Shown here: positions 42,954 through 50,698 of the stretch, piece by piece
Layout of the letters: each line of letters begins with the position of its first letter
Position numbering within the stretch: the first letter of the stretch is position 1
Origin: Rhodospirillales bacterium
GTDB lineage: Bacteria; Pseudomonadota; Alphaproteobacteria; Geminicoccales; Geminicoccaceae
DNA: 54,768 nt
NCBI GenBank assembly: GCA_015490605.1
Contig: WFXL01000003.1
Span: forward strand, 1 to 54,768
Direction of reading: 5' to 3'
Made by a program: the position numbers and the translations under genes
Notes under the pieces: model-generated
Seen by the model: only the letters and a program-made list of their open reading frames with translations
Told to the model about the DNA's origin: nothing
The model's database searches: none

Positions 42954-45560
42954 TCAAGTCCGCCCCGTGGATAGCGCCCGGGTCAGCACCTCGCCGAGAT
43001 CACGCGAGACCGCCGGTCGGCGTGCCAGCGCCTCGACCGCCGCCCGCATGGCGCTGCGCCAGGGCTCCGACAGGCGGGCGAAACGGGTGAGGGGGACAGC
43101 GAGGCGGGCGGCGAGCTGGGGATTGTCGCGGTCGATGGTGGCCACCGCCTCGGCCAGCAGCCGATAGCCGGCGCCATCGGGCTGATGGAAGCCGCGCAGA
43201 TTGGTGCGGGCGAAGATCTCATAGAGGGCGCGCACGCGATTGGGGTTGCGCCGGTCGAAATCAGCACGCGCGCTCAGGCGCCGGATGCGCTCGAGGCATT
43301 CCGGATCCTCCCGCCGGGCCTGGAGCGCGTACCATTTGTCCATCACCAGCGGCTCGTGCGCGAAGCGGCGGGCGAGATCCTCGAGCAGTTGCTCGAGTGG
43401 GGCGAGCTCGCCCAGGAGTGCCGCCTCCAGCGCCGCCATGCGGTCGGTGAGATTGTCCGCCTGGCCCCAAAGCCGCAGGATGCGCCCCTCGGCCTCGGCC
43501 GGTGCTGCAAGCGCAAGCCACGCCAGAAGCTGCCCCCGGAGCGCCCGCGCGCCCATGTCGGCGAGATCCGGGCGAAACGGACCCGACACCTGGAGCCCAT
43601 CGAGCGCCAGGCTGAAGGCGGCCGCCAGCGGTTCGGCGAGCTCGCGGCGAAGCTCCCGCCAGCTGCGGTCCACCCGCAGGGGATCGAAGGGGGCGACCCG
43701 CTCGGCCAGCCGGTTGCGGCTGGGAAAGCCCAGGAGTTCGGCGGCCAGCAGCCGATCCTGCGGCAGTGCCGCCAGCACCCGGGCAAGCGCGCCGGCGAGC
43801 ACCCGCGCGGGCTCGTCCGAACCGCCCGCATAGCGCGCTTCAAGCGCCTGGAGCGCCAGCTTCTGGCCGGCGTCCCAGCGGGCGAAGGGATCATCCTCCC
43901 AGGCGAAGAGGGCGGCCAGATCCTCGGGCGCATAGGGCGCCTCCAGCATCACCGGCGCCGAGAAATCCCGCAGCAGCGAGGGCAGCACCGGCACCGCCCC
44001 GACCCGGAACACCGCCTCCAGCTCGGGGCTCTCCATCACCAGCAGATGATCTCGCGCCCGCCGGCCGTCGGGGCCCACCGCCTCCAGCCGGGCGCCGCTA
44101 CGACGGTCGAACAGCGCCAGCGCCACCGGGATCAGGAGCGGCGCCGGATCACCATCGGGCCGGTGCTGGCGCAGCCACAGGTGCAGCTGTTCGCCCTCCT
44201 GGCGCCAGCGGGCCTCGAGCCGGGGTGTGCCCACTGCCTCATACCAGCGGGCGAAGGCGGTGAGATCGCGGCCGCTGGCCTCGGCCATGGAGCGCAGGAA
44301 GTCCTCCACCGTGGCCGCGCGGCCGTCCATGGTGCGAAGATAGTGGCGCACGCCGCGAACGAAGCCCCGGCGCCCCAGCAGCACCTCCAGCATCCGCAGC
44401 ACTTCGGCGCCCTTGTAATAGACCGTGGCGGTGTAGAAATTGTCGATCGCCACATAGCGCTTCGGCCGGATGGGGTGGGCCAGCGGCCCAGCATCCTCGG
44501 GAAACTGCACCTCCTGCAACAGGCGCACGTCCTGGATGCGGGTCACGCCGCGCGACTGGCGGTCGCTGGCGAACTGCTGGTCGCGCAGGACGGTGAGGCC
44601 CTCCTTGAGGGTGAGCTGGAACCAGTCGCGCAGGGTGACGCGGTTGCCGGTCCAGTTGTGGAAGTACTCGTGCGCGACGATACGGGCGATGCGCAGGTAG
44701 TCGCGGTCGGTGGCAATATCCGGATCCGCCAGCAGCGCGGCGACATTGAAGATGTTGAGGCCCTTGTTCTCCATGGCGCCGAAGTTGAAATCCGGCACCC
44801 CCACGATCTGATAGAGATCGAGATCGCATTCGAGCCCATAGACCGCCTCATCCCACGCCATCGCGTCTGCCAGCGCCGCAAGCGCCCAGCGGCAGCGGCC
44901 GAGCTCCCCCCGTCGGCCATGGAGCCGCAGCACCACGTCGCGGCCCGATGGGGTGCGGTGGCGCGCCTCGAGATGGTCGAGATCGCCCGCCACCAGCGCG
45001 AACAGATAGCTGGGCTTGGGGAAGGGATCCTCCCATTCCGCGAAGTGGCGGCCGCCGGCGAGCGTGCCGGCGGCAACGGGATGGCCGTTCGCCAGCAGCA
45101 CCGGATAGCGCGCACGGTCGGCCTCGAGGCGCACATGATAGCGGGCGAGCACGTCGGGGCGGTCCTGCGACCACAGGATGCGGCGAAAGCCCTCGGCCTC
45201 GCACTGGGTCAGCAGCAACCCGCCGCTCTCATAGAGCCCCGAGAGGGCGGCATTGGCCCGCGGGTGAATGCGGGTGACGATCCGCAGCCGGGCATGATCA
45301 GGCACCTCATCAAGGCGCAGCACCTCACCCTCCACCGGCAGGCTCCGGGGATCCAGCGCGCGGCCGTCGACCGCAAAGGCCAGGGTCTCGAGCCCGTGGC
45401 CATAGAGTTCGAGCGGCCCCGGGCGCTGGCGCACCACCTCAAGCTCGCCCTCCACCAGCGTGGCCTCGGGATCGAGCTCAAAGCGCAGGCGCACCCTCTG
45501 GGTGGTGAAGGCCGGTGGGCGATAGTCCTCGAGCCGGTGTTCCGATAGCGGCAGGCTCAT
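42954..45560 (-). CDS. pepN: Aminopeptidase N (M1 family)
   Basis: 868 aa zinc aminopeptidase. Gly261-Ala-Met-Glu264-Asn is the substrate-binding exopeptidase motif, and His297-Glu-x2-His301 with a downstream Glu is the zinc site; the numbering matches E. coli PepN exactly. C-terminal domains cover residues 440-868. The frame is open up to 45878, but ATG 45560 is chosen because the family N-terminus (Tyr-Arg-Pro-Pro-Ala-Phe) follows and GGGAG lies upstream. A terminator on the same strand lies 70 nt before the start. Confidence 0.95.
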   Translation of the reverse strand: MSLPLSEHRLEDYRPPAFTTQRVRLRFELDPEATLVEGELEVVRQRPGPLELYGHGLETLAFAVDGRALDPRSLPVEGEVLRLDEVPDHARLRIVTRIHPRANAALSGLYESGGLLLTQCEAEGFRRILWSQDRPDVLARYHVRLEADRARYPVLLANGHPVAAGTLAGGRHFAEWEDPFPKPSYLFALVAGDLDHLEARHRTPSGRDVVLRLHGRRGELGRCRWALAALADAMAWDEAVYGLECDLDLYQIVGVPDFNFGAMENKGLNIFNVAALLADPDIATDRDYLRIARIVAHEYFHNWTGNRVTLRDWFQLTLKEGLTVLRDQQFASDRQSRGVTRIQDVRLLQEVQFPEDAGPLAHPIRPKRYVAIDNFYTATVYYKGAEVLRMLEVLLGRRGFVRGVRHYLRTMDGRAATVEDFLRSMAEASGRDLTAFARWYEAVGTPRLEARWRQEGEQLHLWLRQHRPDGDPAPLLIPVALALFDRRSGARLEAVGPDGRRARDHLLVMESPELEAVFRVGAVPVLPSLLRDFSAPVMLEAPYAPEDLAALFAWEDDPFARWDAGQKLALQALEARYAGGSDEPARVLAGALARVLAALPQDRLLAAELLGFPSRNRLAERVAPFDPLRVDRSWRELRRELAEPLAAAFSLALDGLQVSGPFRPDLADMGARALRGQLLAWLALAAPAEAEGRILRLWGQADNLTDRMAALEAALLGELAPLEQLLEDLARRFAHEPLVMDKWYALQARREDPECLERIRRLSARADFDRRNPNRVRALYEIFARTNLRGFHQPDGAGYRLLAEAVATIDRDNPQLAARLAVPLTRFARLSEPWRSAMRAAVEALARRPAVSRDLGEVLTRALSTGRT

Positions 45561-45629
45561 GGCGCACTCCCGTGGGCTCGCTTGCCATGGTAGGGCGGCC
45601 GGCGGAACCGTCACGGGGCCGGGACGGGC

Positions 45630-45658
45630 AAAAAGAAGCCGCGGCACACGGCCGCGGC
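45630..45658 (-). terminator. Rho-independent terminator upstream of pepN
   Basis: On the minus strand GCCGCGGC pairs with GCCGCGGC (8-bp stem, 5-nt loop CGTGT; 45638-45658), followed at once by TTCTTTTT (45630-45637). It faces the pepN direction, so it ends a transcript that starts upstream of pepN. Confidence 0.85.
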
Positions 45659-45718
45659 AGGTGGGGTAGGGAGGAAACGCCTCAAGTCGGGTGTCACAGG
45701 GGAAAACCCATGAACACG
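45630..45718 (-). ncRNA. Candidate small RNA with anti-Shine-Dalgarno segment
   Basis: Minus-strand layout: TTGTCA (45747-45752), 17-bp spacer, TATCGG (45724-45729), a predicted start near 45718, a 27-nt hairpin (45691-45717; outer GTGT/ACAC, inner GGG/CCC, two bulges), an unpaired stretch containing TTTCCTCCC (positions 45669-45677), then the terminator. Total about 89 nt. No ribosome site or family-like frame is present. The design recalls alphaproteobacterial sRNAs with CCUCC-type anti-SD motifs. The alternative is a pepN leader with an attenuator. Confidence 0.5.
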
Positions 45719-45913
45719 GCACCCCGATACGCCATATACGGGAATCTGACAAGGTGAATTTCCCGTTGAGGTTGGGCTTTCGTTTCGGATTCGTCCGGGA
45801 TTTGACTCGAATGCCGGATTTTCCCCGCACGGGCGCGACCGCGGCGCGCGGGGTGCTGGCCGCCGCCCCTGCGGCCACCTAAGTGCGGGGCGGAGATCCC
45901 TGGGAGAGGTGGG

Positions 45914-46297
45914 ATGGAGAGCCGCGACGTTCCCCACGCCGTCGACGTGGTGGCGCCGGACGGCTCGGAGATCCGACTGCTACCGCAGGTGCCGCGCGGC
46001 AGCATGGTCCACTGCCGGCTGCCGCCCGGAGCGGTGAGCCGGGCGGTACGCCATCGCACCGTGGACGAGCTGTGGTACGTGCTGCGCGGGCGTGGGCGGC
46101 TGTGGCGGGCGCGGGACGGCGAGGCGGCCGAAACCCCGCTGCTTCCTCACACCGCTCATGCCATCCCCTGCGGCACCCGTTTCCAGTTCCGCAACGACGG
46201 CGAGGAGCCGCTCGATATCGTCATCGTCACCATGCCGCCCTGGCCGGGGGAGGACGAGGCCGAGCGGGTGGCCGACCACTGGCCGCCCACCCTTTAG
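45914..46297 (+). CDS. Cupin-domain protein
   Basis: 127 aa single-domain cupin. The first cupin motif is degenerate but visible (His-Arg-Thr-Val-Asp-Glu-Leu-Trp-Tyr-Val-Leu-Arg-Gly-Arg-Gly), and the second reads Pro-His-Thr-Ala-His-Ala-Ile-Pro-Cys-Gly-Thr. The first-motif His, Glu and second-motif His could hold a metal. Enzymatic or sensory role unknown. It is followed 86 nt later by the metallo-beta-lactamase-fold gene in the same direction. Confidence 0.82.
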   Translation: MESRDVPHAVDVVAPDGSEIRLLPQVPRGSMVHCRLPPGAVSRAVRHRTVDELWYVLRGRGRLWRARDGEAAETPLLPHTAHAIPCGTRFQFRNDGEEPLDIVIVTMPPWPGEDEAERVADHWPPTL

Positions 46298-46383
46298 GGC
46301 GTACCGGAAGGTCGCCCCTTGTCCCGTGGCACCCCGAAGGGCGTTTTGGGGTTCATTCAACCTTTGAGGGGGAGAGCATCCAG

Positions 46384-47340
46384 ATGGCCAAGGCCTTCGC
46401 ATCCACCGCCGATCTCAGCGAGAAGCGGGTGAGTTTTGATGAGCTGGCGCCGGGAATCTACGCCTTTACCGCCGAGGGCGATCCCAATTCCGGAGTGGTG
46501 GTGGGCGAACGCGGCGTGCTGGTGTTCGACGCCCAGGCCACGCCCAAACAGGCCCGGCGGGTGATCGAACATATCCGCCGGGTGACCGACCGGCCGATTC
46601 GCCATGTGGTGCTGTCGCACTATCACGCGGTCCGGGTGCTGGGGGCCTCGGCCTATGGCGCGGACGAGATCATCGCCTCAAGCGGCACCCGCCATCTCAT
46701 CGAGGAGCGCGGCGAGCAGGACTTCGCCAGCGAGGTGGGGCGCTTTCCGCGGCTGTTCGAGGATGTGGACAGCATCCCCGGCCTCACCTGGCCGACCCAG
46801 TGGTTCGACCGCCGGCTGGTGATCGACCTGGGCGACCGCCAGGTGGAGCTGCTGCATCTCGGCCGCGGCCATACCGCCGGCGACATCGTCGCCTGGATGC
46901 CGGAATCCCGGGTGGTGTTCGCCGGTGATCTGGTGGAATATGGTGCCACCCCCTACACCGGCGACGCCCATCTGCGCGACTGGCCCACCACCCTCGACCG
47001 GCTGGCCGAGCTCGGCGCGGAGAAGCTGGTGCCGGGGCGCGGTGCGGCTGCCGCCAATCCCGAGCAGGTGCGCGAGGCCATCGGCATGACCCGCGCCTTC
47101 CTCACCGACCTGTTCGGCATCGTCGAGGCGGGGGTGAAAGCGGGCCGCTCCCTCAAAGAGGTCTATGACGAGGCCATGGCGCGGATGCGGCCCAAGTACG
47201 GCCATTGGGTGATCTTCGAACACTGCATGCCGTTCGATGTGGCCCGCGCCTATGACGAGGCCTCGGGCATCGACTGGCCGCGCATCTGGACACATGAGCG
47301 CGATCTGGAGATGTGGCGCCAGCTCGAGGGCGAAGGCTGA
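46384..47340 (+). CDS. Metallo-beta-lactamase-fold protein with an altered metal motif
   Basis: 318 aa. The HxHxDH motif is His79-Tyr-His81-Ala-Val83-Arg84: the first two ligands are kept, the Asp-His pair that binds the second metal is replaced by Val-Arg. His163 (Gly-Arg-Gly-His-Thr-Ala-Gly-Asp) and the Asp of Phe-Ala-Gly-Asp-Leu-Val are present. A recognisable subfamily has this His-Tyr-His-Ala-Val-Arg-Val-Leu-Gly-Ala pattern. A single-metal hydrolase or lyase is likely. ATG 46384 follows a GAGGGGGAGAG site; the open frame upstream is not coding. Possible operon with the cupin gene. Confidence 0.85.
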   Translation: MAKAFASTADLSEKRVSFDELAPGIYAFTAEGDPNSGVVVGERGVLVFDAQATPKQARRVIEHIRRVTDRPIRHVVLSHYHAVRVLGASAYGADEIIASSGTRHLIEERGEQDFASEVGRFPRLFEDVDSIPGLTWPTQWFDRRLVIDLGDRQVELLHLGRGHTAGDIVAWMPESRVVFAGDLVEYGATPYTGDAHLRDWPTTLDRLAELGAEKLVPGRGAAAANPEQVREAIGMTRAFLTDLFGIVEAGVKAGRSLKEVYDEAMARMRPKYGHWVIFEHCMPFDVARAYDEASGIDWPRIWTHERDLEMWRQLEGEG

Positions 47341-47377
47341 GGGGCGCACGCCGGCGCGGGACGGCGGCTTGCCGGAA

Positions 47378-47410
47378 GACCGCCGGCCACTGCCGGCGGT
47401 CTCAGTTTTG
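47378..47410 (+). terminator. Rho-independent terminator after the MBL gene
   Basis: A perfect 10-bp stem GACCGCCGGC/GCCGGCGGTC (47378-47387 with 47392-47401), loop CACT, followed by TCAGTTTTG. The T-rich tail overlaps the stop codon of the convergent formate-THF ligase gene. Confidence 0.75.
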
Positions 47411-49063
47411 TTCGCGCGAAAGGATGCGGCCGGTTGTGGGGTCCACATCGATGGCAAGCGCCGCCGGCCGGCGCGGCAGTCCCGGCATGGTCATGATGTC
47501 GCCGCAGATGGCCACCACGAAGCCGGCGCCAGCGGCAAGCCGCACCTCGCGGATGGGCAGCAGATGGTCCTCGGGGGCGCCGCGGCGCGCCGGATCGGCG
47601 CTGAAGCTGAACTGGGTCTTGGCGATGCACACCGGCAGCCGGCCGAAGCCCGCCTCCTCCAGCTCCTCGAGCTCGCGCGCGACCCGCCCCTCAGGCACCA
47701 CCTCCGCCGCACCGTAGAGAGTGGTGGCGATGGTGCGGATCTTCGCAAATAACGGCTGGTCGTCCTCATAGAGCAGGCGGAAGGGCTCGGCCCGTGGGGC
47801 TGCGAACAGCTCCCGCAGGTGGCGGGCGAGCGGCTCGATGCCCGCGCTGCCGCGGGCGAAATGCTCGCACACGAAGGCTTCCACCCGGAGCTCCCGGCGG
47901 CAGCGTTCCACCGCCCGCGCCAGCGCGGCGTCGCTGTCGCTGGCAAAGCGGTTGAAGGCCACCACCACCGGCACGCCGAAGCGGCGCACACAGGCCACAT
48001 GCCGGGCGAGATTGGCAAAGCCGCGGGCCTCCGCCTCGGCATCCTCGCGCGCGAGCGCTTCGCGGGCAGCCCCGCCATGCCAGCGCAGCGCCCGCAAGGT
48101 GGCCACCAGCACCGCCGCATCAGGCACGAGCCCGCCCACTCGGCACTTGATGTCGAAGAACTTCTCCGCGCCGAGATCGGCGCCGAAGCCGGCCTCGGTC
48201 ACCACCACATCCGCCAGCCGCAGGGCCAGGTCGGTGGCCACCAGACTGTTGCAGCCATGGGCGATGTTGGCGAACGGCCCGCCATGGACGAACACCGGTG
48301 TGCCCTCGCGGCTCTGCACCAGATTGGGGCAGAGGGCGTCTACCAGAAGTGCCGCCATGGCGCCGGCAGCACCCAGTTCCTCGGCCGTCACCCGCCGGCG
48401 ATCGCGCGTCTGGCCCACGACGATGCGCCCGAGACGGGCGCGCAGATCGGCCAGGTCGCGGGCAAGACAGAGAATCGCCATGACCTCCGAGGCCGGGGTG
48501 ATGTCGAAGCCGCCCTCCCGCGGCACGCCGTGGGTCGGCCCGCCAAGCCCCAGCACGAGATGGCGCAGGGCGCGGTCGTTCATGTCCACCACCCGGCGCC
48601 AGGCGATCCGCCGGACATCGAGCCCGAGCCCGTTGCCCCCGTGGAGATGGTTGTCGATCAGCGCCGCCAGCAGGTTGTGGGCAGCGCCCACCGCGTGCAT
48701 GTCGCCGGTGAAGTGGAGGTCGATCCGCCAGCTGGGCTCGATCCGGCTGCGGCCGCCGCCGGTGGCGCCGCCCTTGGCCCCAAAGCGCGGGCCGAGGCTG
48801 GGCTCGCGGAGACACGCCACAGCCCGCAGGCCGATCCGCCGGAGCCCGTCGGCGAGGCCGATGGAGGTGGTGGTCTTGCCCTCGCCGGCAGGTGTCGGCG
48901 TCATGGCGGTCACTAGCACGAGCCGTCCGCGGCGCGGCCGCTCGGCTGCGATCCGTGGATCCACCTTGGCGATGTAGGGCCCGTAGTGGAACAGGGCCTC
49001 CGTCGGAAGACCGAGCGCGGCCGCCACGGTCGCGATCGGCGCCGGTGCCTCCCCCTTGAGCAT
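47402..49063 (-). CDS. fhs: Formate-tetrahydrofolate ligase
   Basis: ATP-dependent activation of formate to 10-formyl-THF; 553 aa, normal length. P-loop [10 protein letters not shown] (about 57-66), Arg-Glu-Pro-Ser-Leu-Gly-Pro and the long conserved [10 protein letters not shown] block are intact. Residues 105-114 read [10 protein letters not shown], where the Moorella enzyme has Tyr-Ala-Gln-Val-Val-Pro-Met-Glu-Asp-Ile, an unusual divergence in an otherwise conserved loop. No folD or other C1 genes are adjacent. Divergent from tRNA-Ala. Confidence 0.93.
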   Translation of the reverse strand: MLKGEAPAPIATVAAALGLPTEALFHYGPYIAKVDPRIAAERPRRGRLVLVTAMTPTPAGEGKTTTSIGLADGLRRIGLRAVACLREPSLGPRFGAKGGATGGGRSRIEPSWRIDLHFTGDMHAVGAAHNLLAALIDNHLHGGNGLGLDVRRIAWRRVVDMNDRALRHLVLGLGGPTHGVPREGGFDITPASEVMAILCLARDLADLRARLGRIVVGQTRDRRRVTAEELGAAGAMAALLVDALCPNLVQSREGTPVFVHGGPFANIAHGCNSLVATDLALRLADVVVTEAGFGADLGAEKFFDIKCRVGGLVPDAAVLVATLRALRWHGGAAREALAREDAEAEARGFANLARHVACVRRFGVPVVVAFNRFASDSDAALARAVERCRRELRVEAFVCEHFARGSAGIEPLARHLRELFAAPRAEPFRLLYEDDQPLFAKIRTIATTLYGAAEVVPEGRVARELEELEEAGFGRLPVCIAKTQFSFSADPARRGAPEDHLLPIREVRLAAGAGFVVAICGDIMTMPGLPRRPAALAIDVDPTTGRILSREQN

Positions 49064-49133
49064 GGTCTCTTCCCATGGACGCCGGCGACCTTGTGCGCGT
49101 GCCCCTGCCTGCGGTCAAGCCAGCGGCGCGCGC

Positions 49134-49163
49134 TTGACTTGGCCCGTGGGCCTCACCATACAT
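49134..49163 (+). promoter_or_regulatory. Candidate sigma-70-type promoter of tRNA-Ala
   Basis: TTGACT (49134-49139), a 17-bp spacer and CATACA (49157-49162), ending 12 bp before the tRNA gene. Position and match support it as the tRNA promoter. Confidence 0.55.
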
Positions 49164-49174
49164 CCGCTCGCGTT

Positions 49175-49250
49175 GGGGCCGTAGCTCAGTTGGGAGAGCG
49201 CCAGAATCGCACTCTGGAGGTCGGGGGTTCGACTCCCCTCGGCTCCACCA
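49175..49250 (+). tRNA. tRNA-Ala (anticodon CGC)
   Basis: 76 nt with encoded CCA. The acceptor GGGGCCG pairs with CGGCTCC and includes the G3-U70 wobble that is the alanine identity element. The anticodon arm is CCAGA-loop ATCGCAC-TCTGG, giving anticodon CGC for GCG codons. The T arm has GTTCGACTC. Confidence 0.95.
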
Positions 49251-49547
49251 ACGCCCAGCTCTTCCACCATCCTCCTCCCCTTTCCTCCTAAGATTGCGCG
49301 GCGCCCTTGAGGTCTGCGGCCATGCCGTGCGTGGCGCCGGTATGGCGGGCTGCCCCCGGCAGGTGTGGTGATGTGGCAACAGCGTGGTCAGGAGACGCAA
49401 TCGCGCCCGGAGCGATCCTTGCCGCCTGCCACACGACTGCCGATAAGTCGGAGCGCGCACAGGCGAACGGCTCGGTCTTCGCCATAACCTAGACCGGTCG
49501 GGATGGTCCCCCGAGACTGGACCAGCTGTTTGGAGGAGAGACGGAAC
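49251..49547. other. 297-bp region between tRNA-Ala and the porin gene
   Basis: Apart from the porin promoter candidate TTGCCG-N17-GATAAG at 49419-49447 and the ribosome site GGAGGAGAG near 49532-49540, I see nothing convincing. A CCATCCTCCTCCCC stretch follows the tRNA at 49267-49280. Short open frames have no ribosome sites. Confidence 0.4.
49419..49447 (+). promoter_or_regulatory. Candidate promoter of the porin gene
   Basis: TTGCCG (49419-49424), exactly 17 bp, then GATAAG (49442-49447), about 100 nt before the porin ATG, leaving a long leader as is common for porin mRNAs. Confidence 0.35.
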
Positions 49548-50597
49548 ATGACGGTACGCAAGACCCTTCTGGCGACGACGGCCTTGGCCGGCCTCGGCGC
49601 CATGGTGCTGGCCGCGCCCGCGTCGGCCGTTGAGGTGAAGGTGGGCGGCTTCATCCGCTCGGGCGTGCAGTTCGGCAACATTGACGACCTGCAGAACAAT
49701 CCTGCCGTCCGCAACTTCTTCTTCCGCACCGACACCGAGGTGATCGTCACTGTCAAGGGCAAGGACGACGCCACCGGGACGGAGTACGGCGCCCGCGTCG
49801 AGTTCGAGGGCGACCAGAGCGTCACCAACAATGTCGATGAGAACTGGCTCTGGATCCGTGGCAGCTGGGGCGAGGTTCGCTTCGGCAACGATGATGGTGC
49901 CTCGGACAACATGAAGGTCACCGCCGCCAATGTCGCTGCGGGCACCGGCGGTATTGACGGCTGGAGCAACATCGGCGTGGTGCCGTTCCACTTCATGAAC
50001 AGCTCCGATGCCACCAAGATCATCTACTACTCGCCCAAGGTGGGTGGGTTCCAGTTCGGCGTCAGCTATGCGCCCGATTCCGGCCAGAATGGTCCCAGCG
50101 CCGGCCCCACCTCCAACAACGCTGGCCAGTATGAGCACTGGATCGAGACCGGTGTGACCTACAAGGCCGACATGGGTGGCGCCTCGGTGCTGGTGGGTGC
50201 CCAGTTCTCCACCGCTCGTGGCGAGACCAACGCCACGCCCGACTTCCGCGGCTACAGCGTGGGTGCCACTGTCGAGGTCTCCGGCATCAAGGTGGGCGCG
50301 TCCTGGGCCCGCAACAGCACCGACGCCTCCGCCGGTGACGCCACCCGCTGGACGCTGGGTGCTGGCGCTTCGCTCGGGCCGGCCAATGTGTCGGTCACCT
50401 TCGTCAAGCAGATGGCCGACAGCAACAACATCGTGAACGGCGTGGGCGATGGCCGCAACATCGTGCTGTCGGCTGACGTCGGCCTGCTGCCGGGTGTCGC
50501 GCTCCAGGGTGATGTCGCGTTCTGGAACCTCGACAATCCCACCTGGAACGACGACAGCGGTGTTACCGGCACCATGCGTGTGCACATGGGCTTCTGA
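49548..50597 (+). CDS. Outer-membrane porin (alphaproteobacterial type)
   Basis: 349 aa general-diffusion trimeric porin type. Signal peptide: Met-Thr-Val-Arg-Lys, hydrophobic Ala/Leu core, Ala-Ser-Ala cleavage before Val-Glu-Val-Lys-Val-Gly-Gly-Phe. The mature part alternates beta-strands such as Val-Arg-Phe-Gly-Asn-Asp-Asp-Gly-Ala (the constriction-loop region) and ends in a Phe after Met-Arg-Val-His-Met-Gly-Phe. Asn/Asp-rich loops and lower GC than neighbours at wobble sites suggest a highly expressed gene. ATG 49548 has a GGAGGAGAG site; the upstream in-frame start at 49503 lacks a signal peptide. Confidence 0.9.
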   Translation: MTVRKTLLATTALAGLGAMVLAAPASAVEVKVGGFIRSGVQFGNIDDLQNNPAVRNFFFRTDTEVIVTVKGKDDATGTEYGARVEFEGDQSVTNNVDENWLWIRGSWGEVRFGNDDGASDNMKVTAANVAAGTGGIDGWSNIGVVPFHFMNSSDATKIIYYSPKVGGFQFGVSYAPDSGQNGPSAGPTSNNAGQYEHWIETGVTYKADMGGASVLVGAQFSTARGETNATPDFRGYSVGATVEVSGIKVGASWARNSTDASAGDATRWTLGAGASLGPANVSVTFVKQMADSNNIVNGVGDGRNIVLSADVGLLPGVALQGDVAFWNLDNPTWNDDSGVTGTMRVHMGF

Positions 50598-50623
50598 TCT
50601 CCAGACGGGGATCGAGCCGGCGG

Positions 50624-50654
50624 ACGGCGGGCCTTGGCCCGCCGTTCGTCTTTT
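50624..50654 (+). terminator. Rho-independent terminator of the porin gene
   Basis: ACGGCGGGCC (50624-50633) and GGCCCGCCGT (50636-50645) form a strong stem with a tight loop, followed by TCGTCTTTT. It separates porin from uvrA. Confidence 0.85.
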
Positions 50655-50698
50655 CACGGAGGGGAGCGCCCGCACAGGGTCGGCCCCTTGCCGGCCGC

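Larger units (their letters stand above)
45561..45913. other. 353-bp intergenic region between pepN and the cupin gene
   Basis: Holds, from the pepN side, the short pepN leader, the terminator and candidate sRNA, an A/T-richer patch at 45720-45830, and the cupin ribosome site (GGGAGAGGTGGG). No protein gene is supported; the long open frame across it is a chance upstream extension of pepN. Confidence 0.5.

Noticed and set aside
45561-45878. N-terminal extension of pepN by 106 residues
   Set aside because: The extra residues are basic and low-complexity, cross a terminator, and precede the family N-terminus with its own ribosome site.
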